From contig JAMPIT010000379.1 in NCBI GenBank assembly GCA_026261815.1, positions 7,638,001 to 7,702,000 on the forward strand: DNA of 64,000 bases, in the 5' to 3' direction. Shown here in pieces: positions 49,781-60,970 of this stretch. Numbering within the stretch: position 1 is the stretch's first letter; each line of letters starts with the position of its first letter. The position numbers and the translations under genes were made by a program. Source of the stretch: Monarcha castaneiventris obscurior. Lineage: Eukaryota; Chordata; Aves; Passeriformes; Monarchidae. The notes beneath the pieces were generated by a model. The model saw only the letters and a program-made list of their open reading frames with translations. It was not told the DNA's origin and made no database searches.

Positions 49781-49824
49781 TGCTGGTTTTGGCTGGGGTA
49801 GAGTTAGCTTTCTTCACAGTACAG
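49781..49824 (+). mobile_element. Terminal scrap of an endogenous retrovirus LTR
   Basis: TGCTGGTTTTGGCTGGGGTA followed by GAGTTAGCTTTCTTCA resembles the 5' terminus of the LTR type seen at 43470-44665, read here on the plus strand (opposite orientation). The first 15 bases are close to the reverse complement of the right end of those LTRs. Similarity fades after about 45 bp. It is probably a heavily truncated or rearranged copy. The short length keeps confidence moderate. Confidence 0.5.
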
Positions 49825-52800
49825 TTAATTTATTTATTTATCTCTGTTTTCTGAAGACTTGAAGTGGCAAAGGGTTTTTAGCTCCCCAATAATTTTGTGA
49901 AATTATGACAAGCCTGGAATTTTCTCATAGCTGTGGCTTAAATATATTCTTTGTTTCTTGAAAATATTACATATTTTTACATAAATTTATGTTTCCAAAA
50001 TTAGCATTAATCTAACTAGCAACCCGTATCAGTTTATTTAATTTATTTCTCATTCATAGCATGGTTAATAGTGAAATCCAAATTTGTGTTTAAATACAGA
50101 ACCGAAGATTTGTTTATTTTTTGTCTCTGAAACTGAAAAATCTGATGTCAATATTTGGGTTGTGATCAAAGCAGTGGAATACATCTCTTATGTGCGACAA
50201 TTGCAATTGTGGATTGCATAAAAGATGAATCCTGAACCTACATATATAATAGAATTGTACTTAAAAATATTATTTGTAGCAGACAACAGAACTTAGAATG
50301 ACTTTTGAACTTTTTTAAACATAATTGAACTAAAATTGGATTGAAGAAAATATTTCAATATCCTACCTGATTATATTGGAAATACTGGCTATGTTTTACA
50401 TTTAGGTACACACTCATTTAAATTTTATATTGGTGTAACAGATATAGATGTGGTCATTTTTTAACAAATAGAAGTCGAAATAACTTCTCTCTGCTCTTCT
50501 GTCATGATTACCACTGATAAACTGGAAAACAGCCTAGGAGAGGGACAGAGGCTTCCATCCTCCATCAAAATTACTTCATCACACAGAGGAAACTACAACC
50601 AGGAAAGCTCAGTCAGGATGTCTACTCTCACCACAAAACCAGAGCCTTTATATATAAGTAAATGTCACAAAATACCTCCATTCAGAACAGGACAAAATGA
50701 CACAGAGTAGTTAAGATATACATTCTGGTATTGGTTTTTTCCTACTCAACACCATTAGAATTTTTTTTTTTTTTTTTTTTTTGTTAACAGCATGTCTGTT
50801 GTAAACCTTTTACTTTTTCGTCTAGGTAGAGAAAAGGTCAAAGATCTATTTTTAATCATCTTCAGGAAAGTAAATCCATTGCCCATGGGATCTGTCTTCT
50901 TTTTAGGAACTGCTGACAAAATAGATACAATCTGTGCTATGAAGAGAATTTTGAGCCAGGCACACCATCCTGTATGTCGTAAGGCCTAGCTATATGTCAT
51001 GCCATGCCATGCAAGCAGACATCAGGTGAGATCCTGATGACTGGAAGTTAATGTGTGGAGCCATCCAGCACTCTGTTTTACTTGGAGAGTAGATAATCCT
51101 GGAACCCACTGATCTGAACAAAGATATGCCTGGATATTACAAATCTTAAACAGCATGGGTTCTATGCATTATATATTGCATCATGTGCAACTGAAGTATA
51201 CTTTGTTCAGTATTTAACTTTTCTGTTGTTGGACTTTCAAGCAACCCATATCCCTGCCAACGTTAGCTGCCCTTAGAAATTATGCATCCAGCAGCTCCCC
51301 CTTGGTCTCTGGACTGAGAAGTGTGACACTTTCAAACATTCCCTGGTTCACTGTTCTCTCCTTCAGCCTTTGCTGACTTGTTCAAGCAAGGCAGACGTCC
51401 CCAGACAAATGACAGACATCTGTAAGTACTGCCTTAGGCTCCTCAGGAAAATCTTCTTTACTCTGTCTCTGCTGAAGGAAAACATAGAACATCAAGAATT
51501 TCCTTTTTAGCTCTTTGTTGTTAAATCTAAGTTTCCAAAACAGAGCTTTTAAGGGGTCTACTATGATTCTCTTGCTTGGGCACTATTATTTGGCTCCTAC
51601 TGGCTTGCAGCCCAGCAGGAAGGTGACTTCTTGGCTGGCCCTTCATGAAAAACGCTATACTCAACAACTAATTTCTTTTCTTAGAGCTTACAGATGTGCT
51701 TTCATTCTCTGGATTTAAAGAATTGCTCCATTTTGCACACAGTTTAGGCTTCAAACGCCTATTACAGTATACAGAGCTGAAAAACAGCTGGTGCTTCCTG
51801 CACAACTGAAGCTTTAGGTGTAAACAAATGCAGTTTCCTAGAACCATGGGGAACTACTGCTCATTTCAGTTCACAGTCAGTGTAGTCTAGGCCACATGCA
51901 AAAAGATCTATAATTTTAAGTAAAAATAAATTAAATAATAATAAAAACGTTACAGTTATATCACAGAAGATGGCTGTGATGCATTTTGAGTGACTTAGGA
52001 CTAATAAACACAAGAATCTCAGCAATGTGCAACCATTGTTTCCATTATCCATTTCTATGTTTTTTATGCTATTCTTCTATTCTAAGTCATATAAAATACT
52101 TCAGTGTTGGTATCATCGTAATGCTCAGTATTTCCAAATTTAATTCATTGCTATACATTGCCAGACCAGAGTAGCTTATTCAATATTGACATCAAACTTT
52201 CCAAAAACTGGTTGTTACATGATCTTTCATCTATTTCTTGGTGCATATCAGTAAGTAATTTGTAGAAAATTTATTTTGTCTAAAGGAAATGATTTACTTT
52301 GTAATGTGGATTTACACTGCTGAATCTTTACATAATAAGAAAAAACCAGGAATTTTAATTTTACAAGATTTTAAGTTGTAAAATCAATGACAAGAAAGTA
52401 TTTCATTATTTATTAGTAAGAATATATTCTCTTCTCTGTTTACATTATTATATCTAGAAAGGACAATTTTAGAGAAAAAAAAGGAAGTATTTTGCAGGAT
52501 AGAGAAGTTTAAAACAATTTTTTTTCAGATAGTTTAGATGATGTATCAAGATAGAATTATAGCTTCAGTAAAACTGATGTGTGCTTTGCCACTGAATTCA
52601 CTATAATTGAGGTTTAACCTACGTAATAAAAGAATAAATGAAAGGTTTTCTTTAGAGGCTGAAATATGATCTACTTTAAAAGATTAGTAAAAACTTATAG
52701 AGTGCATAATACAGTCCAAAGTAAGTGTACATCAAAAATTCACATGACATTTTAGTCCCTGGTAGCAAAAATATGAAAGAAAGTCTCCAAAATATTAAAT

Positions 52801-55718
52801 TTCTGAAGAAGTAAAGATTGATGGCTGCAGTTCCCATGCTAAGGAATGAACCTGCTCACACAGAACTATAAGAAAATTTAGGGCTTGAATTTCAGTTGGG
52901 AGATGGGGACATGCAACAGAATTACATAGCAATATACAAGTTTGCAAACAACATAAATAGATACCTGCCCCCAAAAAAGAGCATAATATGGCTAAGAAAT
53001 AAAGTAGAAAATTTTAATTGTTGGATAAGAAAGATGGACTGAAATAAACTTTCCTTCTATATGATTTCTGGGTCAGGAAAACGTAGGAGGTCTCTTTGTT
53101 TTCTTATGATGTCATTATTGGAGCTCTCTTCCTCTCCCTAAGAGGAAAATATAAGCTGTTCCCTGCAGCAGAATATGACTAATTCTAGCATTAGATAACA
53201 AGAATCATTATTATTCAGGAGTTATCAAGCTCTCCACAGAAGCCAGAGTAGTTTTTCTGACAGTACATCAGTATATACTAACCTCATGTAAGATTGCTTA
53301 GTCAAGCACATTTCCTGATCACTGGAGCATAGACACAGACTTGAAGAAGTCAAGCCTTTCATTTGCACCGTGTGTTCAGATCTAGTTCTCAAACCTTTAA
53401 AGCCCTTTAGATGTGATTTTCTCCTCCTGTCAATGTTCTATGAGCTATTATTTTATTTTCTGAGCAGCAGGGATGGACTTGCAAGACATTATGAAGAATT
53501 TTAGAGGGCAGACTTTATGTTTTTTGTCAATATATTGCTAGGTCTCCAGCAAGTGCCTTTGTTAATTTGAATTAAATTTGGAATGTGTAGCTCTGTTACC
53601 TTAGCCCTTTCTGAAACTGAAATTTATATGTTTGAAATTGCATACAGAAAATACTTGAGGTCAAGGTAATAGTGAGTTTGGATATAGCATAAATAGACTT
53701 TTAGGGGATCTGTATTTTTGCAGAGCGACTTCCTAATTTCTGAACACATCAGTGTTACTGTGCAGCTATAAATAGAGCAGGACATGGGTGGTCAGAGAAT
53801 TGCAGAGAAGATTCAGGGACTGTAGGAAGACCATCCGTATTGCCCCTCAGCCTACCAGTAAAGGCTTCCAGCTGAGGAACACTAATTGACTGGCTGAGCA
53901 GCTCTAGTCTGAAAATAAAATTGAATGTATTAGCTTAAGTTGCCAAAAATGAAGGACCTGGAAATGCTAATGTGGTCACTCCAAGCAGATAGTTTTCACT
54001 TTCCAAGTAGACACTAGGTGCCTGCCAAAAGGGGCTCTACTTCATTGACATACACAGATTTGGGGAAAAAAATACTCACTGTAAACCAAGATATAAATAT
54101 TACACAATCTGAAAGTGGTACAGAGCTACAGTTTTAAAACTATTTTAAAAGGCTTACTAATTTTAGGAGTAAGTGTGCTTTTTTCAATTAATTTCTGGTG
54201 TTCTTTGAATTTGTTTAAATCAGCTTACTGGAGAAAGCAGCTAAGTAAATAAGCAAATAGTTGAGGGCTGAGGTAAGAAATGAAGAAAAATAACATAGAG
54301 TTCCAGGGTGGAAGCAATACTCATTTTTATTAGAATGTCAATCACTAATCCTGTTTTCCATGTGCATGAAATAGATAAGTGATTTCTCAAAATGAAGGAG
54401 GAAGTACTCCTTTTAAACAATTACCTTTCTTTAAAGGTGTTTACACGGCAAGACACTTATCTCTTTTGCTGTAGCCAACTATATATAAAATACTCACGTA
54501 GGTCATTTCAGTTCATCCAGCTGAAGTTCTGTGCTGAAAGGAATAATTTGAACACTTAGTGAGGTAGAAGGAGAGATGGAGAGAGCGTGCACATATCTTT
54601 TAACGATCCCAAAAAATCCTTAGTGTGCATAAGAAGAGTTAACATTTCCTTCCCACTCTTCCCTCTCATGACAGTACCTTTTCCAGTATTTTTGTGATGC
54701 CTTATGCATGGAAACTTTTAAATGTTAGATGGGATAGCACAACACAGAGTTAGCAGCCTTTCGGTCTTCATTACTTCCAAAAAAGATTTTGTGTTTTTAT
54801 CTGAAAAGCCCGTTGTTTTCTGCTTTAATTTTTTTTCTAAGGGAAGATAAAGATGTATTCTAATATGATGAGTATATGAAAACTGAAACCTGATAGGTAG
54901 CTTTCAGGCTAGATGGGGGAAGAAGTGGGGAAGAAAAAAATCATTCAGACTTGCATTGATTTCCAGCACCTTTGCCCTCAATTCTAATACTTGACTACTT
55001 ACATCCTTAAAGTATTTTAGGGCTTTGTATAAAATCCCCACCAGGTTTCAGAGATTCAAAGATGCAAAAAAAATAAACCAAAAAATTTTACACGCCATAT
55101 TCCCTAAGTGTTTCTACTTAAACACTTTGTTGAAAGAACTCTGAATAACCTCAAAAAAGCCCCTGAAGATTTTTCTATTCAAATTTCAACTCAAATTCTG
55201 CTCATTATGGCTAAAAAAAAGTAACCAAATAAATTTCCTTTGTTTTTTTAATAATCCCTTAGGTTGCTAATAATGTCCTAGAAAAGATAAACTCACTTTC
55301 ATTTGTTGCAACTACAAATAAAGGAAGGAGAAGAGCAAGATAAACAAAAGAATAGGAAAGAAAACACTTCTGAAAAGATAAAGTAAGTTGATCGAACTAA
55401 ACCAGCAATAGTTCCCTACTGCAGGGGTTTGGGGGTTTCATCTCTTTGGTTTTTAAGGTTTTGTGGGATTTTTTTCAAGTATTAGCATTTGAAGCCAATG
55501 GAGAATTTCATTTAAGCCTCTCAATTACTCTTTGAGAACAATAATTGAACATGACATCAATGAGAGAACTAACTTATTTATACTCCTTTGGGATAATTTT
55601 AAACCAGAAAGTGCTGCATAATATTCTGGCTTGTAGTTTGCAGAAAATGGTAATGACTGCATTTTCCTGTCAGGCACACGGTGTTCTGCAAGGGGGCACA
55701 GGGAAAAGAGAGCGGGAT
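49825..55718. other. AT-rich DNA, no gene recognised
   Basis: No gene recognised. It contains a poly(T) run of 22 at 50761-50782. Short frames (50504-50710 plus, 50792-50989 plus, 51515-51718 plus, 51861-52052 minus) lack domains. T/G strings occur at about 55422-55475. Confidence 0.55.
50761..50782. repeat. Poly(T) tract
   Basis: Twenty-two consecutive T residues followed by GTTAACAG. No linked retroelement body was recognised. Confidence 0.9.
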
Positions 55719-56351
55719 TGTGCCGGTTTGGACAAATTTGGAGGAAAAATATCCTCTGATAGAAGGCAGGTTACAACCACCCCTCCCCCACCCGGTTCAG
55801 GAAAAAAAGAAATTTTCCTCAGAACAAAGTGAAAGAGATAAAATCTCTTTATTTAATGAACACACAGGAAAAGGATAATAATGCTAAATAACGAAACCCC
55901 TCGCTGTGGAGAGAAACCTGGGAAGATTTCAGAGTCCTTCTGTACGTGTGGTGTCTCCCCTCCTTCTCGAAGCTGGGTTGTGAGCCCACCTCCAAGGCCT
56001 CGGTGGAAAATTCTCCTGATGTGTTCTGATGTTGTTGAAACAGTCCAGAAGGGAAGAAGGGAAAACCCAAAGTCCCAGGAAAACAAAGTTCAACTCTCTG
56101 TCTCCCTCTGGAGAAAAGGAGTCGAAAGCTGGCTGAAAAGCAAAAAGGTGCTTCCTCTGCTCCTCTCGCCGCAGCAGGACACAGAGGAGTGTGTATCTGT
56201 GTTCTTGAACAACTGCTTTGAAAAGTTCACTGTTTTTTTCCTCTCTCCCCTCTCAGGCTCAGTTTAAAGGCACAGAAAGGCATAAAATTAATTTCTGGAC
56301 ATAGAGCAGCGATAGGGGATACACATCATAAAGTCACCCCCAAACAGAGAT
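55714..56351 (-). mobile_element. Solo endogenous retrovirus LTR with target-site duplication
   Basis: The LTR runs from TGTGCCGG (55719) to CCCAAACA (56346), 628 bp, with matching TGT...ACA ends. Flanks are GGGAT (55714-55718) and GAGAT (56347-56351), a 5 bp target-site duplication with one mismatch. On the minus strand AATAAA lies at 55848-55853, about 130 bp from the 3' end. A TTTAAA box at 56263-56268 (in GCCTTTAAACTGAGCC context) is a possible core promoter. Several CpGs remain and the sequence is GC-richer than its flanks, so it is younger than most repeats here. No internal retroviral genes are present, consistent with recombination between the two LTRs of a provirus. A 5 bp duplication is typical of ERVL-type and some other retroviruses. 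Confidence 0.8.
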
Positions 56352-59300
56352 GTTGTGCGGGGCTACTTTGAATCTCAGTAGGACAGAACTGACAACCAAC
56401 GGCATAAAAATAGAGTGAAAAGAGTAATATAGACCAGAAGGAAATCATGCCTCTGTGTATGATACAAATCCAAGTTTTGTGCAGCATTGACCAGATCTGA
56501 TGGATTTTCCCATGGCATGCTGCACAGATCCCATCCATGCAGTGGTTGAGCCTGCTTCCCATACCTTTCCATATCATCTTGGATAAAACCCAAAACTGTC
56601 TATCTTCTTTTAATCCAGCAGTGTGCAGTGTAGGATGAAACAAGGCACTTCAATGCATTTCCTTACAGCAGCTGCTCATGCCAACACAAGAACTTTTTCA
56701 CCTGATAGAGCAGACACATCTGGCCCAGGGTCACCAACTGCTTGAATGCAACATCTTCTCAAAGGCTTCCTGTATATGGGATTGAAGCACTGCTTATTTT
56801 AAAAGCTGCTGCAAACTCAGAGATTTAGGTAATCTCTCTTGTCCATAGAACAACCGTACATTAATTTGAAGTATAGAATTGTCTGATCAGCAGTAGCAGG
56901 TATAAAAAAAGTAAACAAGCTAAATTATAATTTGAAGGTACAAATGCAATGCTCCTTTAGAGGAAAAGAAAACCTTCAAGATAAAACAGGAACATAATAT
57001 TTAGTAGGTATATAAATATAAAAGAGAGCCTATAAGGGCTCTGAAAAAATGAATGCTGTGTTAAAATGCATGAAAATCCAGAGCATTTATTCATAAAGAA
57101 TTTGAATTCAAACACTACTGCCTGATGAAAGCTTCAGCAATATCTGAAAAACCTTCAGATAAAATTTCAATCAGCAAGGCAACAGCTTGAATTCATGCTG
57201 CAAGTTTTAGGAGATTAGAAGTATTTCTATTTTCATTCTTTTTTCCTTCCCTATACACTTATTGAAGTGGTGTCTGTACAAAGATAAGTGCATTTGACTT
57301 TAAACCCACATAGTTTGTATAAATGGTCATTTTCTTATTCCCTAAATGTGCTGCAATGACATAAACAGGACTGAACAAAAAAAAAAAATCTTTCAAGGTT
57401 TTTGAGAAAAACTTTTTGTCTTTGTGCATTGCACCACTTTACACCAACTTAAAACGTTCTTTTCTGAAAAATGCTTCAAAGGAACTTCTGAAGGTTTGTG
57501 GAGGAATCAGCACTATTGGTCTGGAACTTGTATATCCTACCAATTTATTTTTCTTTTCTGACATCTGGTAGGTAAAAAAGCCAGAATTTTTCATTTTAGA
57601 TTTTGAAATATTCCTACACTGCATCTGTTTGGAATACCTTGATCTTGTATTCTATCACTGAAAGAATTTATATAAGAAAAACATTTAGAATAGTTATATT
57701 TTTCGATTTTAGTTGCACATGGCATTGCAGTACAGATAGAATCACCTACATTAAAAAGCAAACCAAAGCAAAGCAAACAAAAAATTTTAATCATATGCTA
57801 CTTTTTTTTTGGGGGGGGGGGAGGGTTGACCAAAGAAAATGCTCTTTGATTCATATATCTTCAATAAATCACAAATAAATGTTCAGGCACCCTTCAGAAA
57901 ATATTCATGAGCATTTATTTGGTTGCTAAAATATATATTTATTCCTCAAAGTTCATGAATCAAAAGTTCATAAGGGTTTCATTAAGGGGTTCATGATTAC
58001 TGATATACTTAGAATGTCCATTTCTATTTTCATCTTCGTATAATAAATATGTCTGAATAGATCACATGGGGGTATAGTGCCAGCTTAGCAGACAGTAAGA
58101 TACTTAGTAACAGTGGTCACACGGCTAATAGTACATTACAAAGTCAGAACATAATCACCTTTACCGTACAACAGATGTTACTACAGCTCTTGGTTCTGAC
58201 CTTCAGTGAGTACTGCTGACACATCTTAAAATGATTTAAATGGTTTATTACACTATGTCTTGATTTCTCATGGATTTGTAACAACTTAAAAGTAAATTAT
58301 ATCTAATATATCATTTGTTGATGCCAAATAATAAAGCAGTGCTCTAAGTCTGCACATCATGTTACAGCTTGCACGTACCTAATAGAGAAAAGAGAGGAAA
58401 AAACCAGAAGAAAAAACGAGGCTCAAAATGAAATGTGTAAGTCAACTTCACCAACTTAACTCATCTGGAAATTATCAAGGTATTACACAGAGCTGAGGTC
58501 AACACAACTTCTTAAACTACTTCTAATCTATTCCACCTGTAAAGGGCATAATTTAGCACTCTAGAGAAAATGTTTAAGACATCATGGCCTTATTTTAAAT
58601 AAAGGTTAAAGAGTTAGAAAAGCCAAGTTTTCTCAACACAGTGACAGACTTTAGGAGGTTAAACTCTATTCATAGCACCTTTATGTTATTTCATTTCCAA
58701 ATTTAATTTTTCTGTGGTGGCACAGAATCCCTAACCTGACAGCTACCAGAAAAGGCTATGTGTTATTTGTTCATCTTTCTTGCTAAACAGAGATAAAAAT
58801 ACATGGTTCAACACCCCAGTTTAACCTATGGATTTTAAGATACTCTGTTCTAATATATCCTTACCTGCATGCAGATATCACTAGAAACCCACCAAGAAAC
58901 AAGGTCTCTTCTGTTCAGCACATTCACCTGAGATCAGACTACATAAATCAGGTGCTCTCTTCTCTAGAGTCATCCCTCTTTCAACAGCTTTTTGGTCATC
59001 AGATGCTTATCCAAGTGGACACTCTTGACTCGAGATTCTTTCTCTCAGGAAGTTTAATGAATGTCCAGTGGGGAGAAATAATTATAAGCAAAACCCCCAC
59101 ACATTCATAAAAAAACCCCAAACCTGTATAGGTTCCAAAAAATGCTAAAATTCTTAGCATGCAGCATGAAGACTGGTACAAAAAGGAGTAATATTTTGTC
59201 TCTGCCATTTCCTCATTAGCTTTAGGGATCTGAGACACAAGCTCAGAACTCCAATTTAGAAACCATGTGCCTGCATTTGGAATTACAAGTCTTATTGACA

Positions 59301-60579
59301 GTACTTGTACTCTTCAGTCTTAAACACTCCTGAAAAGAAGTAGGCCTTCCTCTGAAAGTCTCATTTTCCTGCATTTTCCACCCTAAAGTTTTTGAACATC
59401 TCCTCTATCCCTCTATCCTTTGTCACTGCTTTCTAATTCTCATATCCATGACCAACAGTTTAATGAATAACTTTTTGCTCTGGTTACACAATTTAGGATT
59501 AAAATCCTCTGAGACTTAATGGCTTTCAAATACCATTTTATGATGAATATGCATTGAACTTGTTTTTTGTTTTTAGCAAAATGGATACACAAACACACTT
59601 CACAAATCAGCAGTATTTGTAAATTAATTCCACAAAACATTAAAAAAAGAAAAGAAAGTTTTATAATCTTCCTGTATTTGTCCAGCAACTCAACAATTTC
59701 CAGCAGTGAGCAGTGGTCAAAATTATAAATAAATTACAACTATGGTATTTTAGGAGGTTTTATTTTCTCATTTCTGAATATCTCCTTATCCATCTACCTG
59801 CAGCTGAGGTGAACACTTAGACACCTGGCAGCAGTTTTAATATAGCTACCCAGACTTTTAGGAATAATACTCAAGTGCTTTGAGTATTAATTAATTTCTC
59901 TATGCTTCCATGTGCTTAATGAGTAAATATTTTTTCAATAAAGTCTACGTGAAGAATGCATCACAGACATTTCTGAAAACAACTGGAAAGTTTCCTTAGT
60001 TTCAAAATTGAGAATTAGAATTTGGATATTGTTGAGGAGGAACTATGGTGTAGTATTCAGTCAAATGTGAGAAATTTCCAGAAAAGATACTTCAGGTAAA
60101 AGCAATGTAAAATTAATTTTAAAAGTAAATAAGAATTCAAATATATTAAAAGCAATTCATAAATGTTTTTCATTTAGTTCATGCAGTAACCTTTCTATTA
60201 CACTTTGGGTTATATATTTCTGTAGAACACTTCAACTAGTATTCAGCTGGTGATATTTTGCGACATACAGACTCCAATTATTCAGACAAGAGTGTCCAAA
60301 CAAGGAGATACTAATGAAAAAGTAGTAGTCGAATGCAATATTGAACTACATTAATGGACTGTAATGATAATCATTCTAATGCAATAAAATTAACACTTTT
60401 CTAGTAATCTTCATCCAAACATTATAGTATCATGATGTTTATCTGAATTTATTTATTATAATTAAATTCTAGAAGAGGTATGCTTGAATCCTAAGAAGAA
60501 ATAAAACTTTTCTCCAATGAAGTGTAGTACTTTTTTCAGGCTTCCTTAGCAAGCATGTCGTATTTTTTGAGAATTAGGG
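56352..60579. other. AT-rich DNA, no gene recognised
   Basis: No gene recognised. A T9-G10-type run lies at 57802-57826. The minus frame 56326-56643 overlaps the LTR end and has no recognisable domain. An A/C string lies at about 59092-59119. Confidence 0.55.
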
Positions 60580-60970
60580 AAGCTAGGTACTGCCTGTGAG
60601 AAAAGGAGTTTGGTGAAACTCACTTTGTGACAGCCAAGAGTACTCAGATGAATCAGCTGCAGCTCTGATGCTGACACTTACCTTTTGCTCTTACTTTGAA
60701 GTCAGTGACAGAAGGGACAGGACCCCACAGCAAAGCATAGGATCTTGCCCAAGACAGTCTGAAATGCAATTGGATTTGGAATCAGGCAGCCTGAAAAATT
60801 AAACTCTGAAAATGGTGAAGCGGGAGCCTCTTCAAACAGACATTGGAAACTGAATGGGAGGTATTGTCAGGAACGTCTGAGATGGCAGTGGGAGATCCTC
60901 TTCAATGCCTTTGTCAGTCTCCAAGGGCATGGCACTCCGCAGTGATGACACGCAAAGTTATTAGTAAGTT
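60580..60970. other. Less AT-rich block with a consensus splice donor on the minus strand
   Basis: About 390 bp is more balanced in composition than its surroundings. On the minus strand AAG|GTAAGT (boundary at 60682/60681) is a full-consensus 5' splice site. The sequence just upstream (minus strand, CTGTCACTGACTTCAAAG) resembles a phrase common in ancient amniote interspersed repeats. It may be an old repeat, possibly with an exon of a noncoding transcript. All three minus frames carry stops near the donor, so it is unlikely to be protein-coding. Confidence 0.25.

Noticed and set aside
55881..56267. 128-codon plus-strand frame
   Set aside because: It lies wholly inside the solo LTR, antisense to it. 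LTRs of this type are noncoding.
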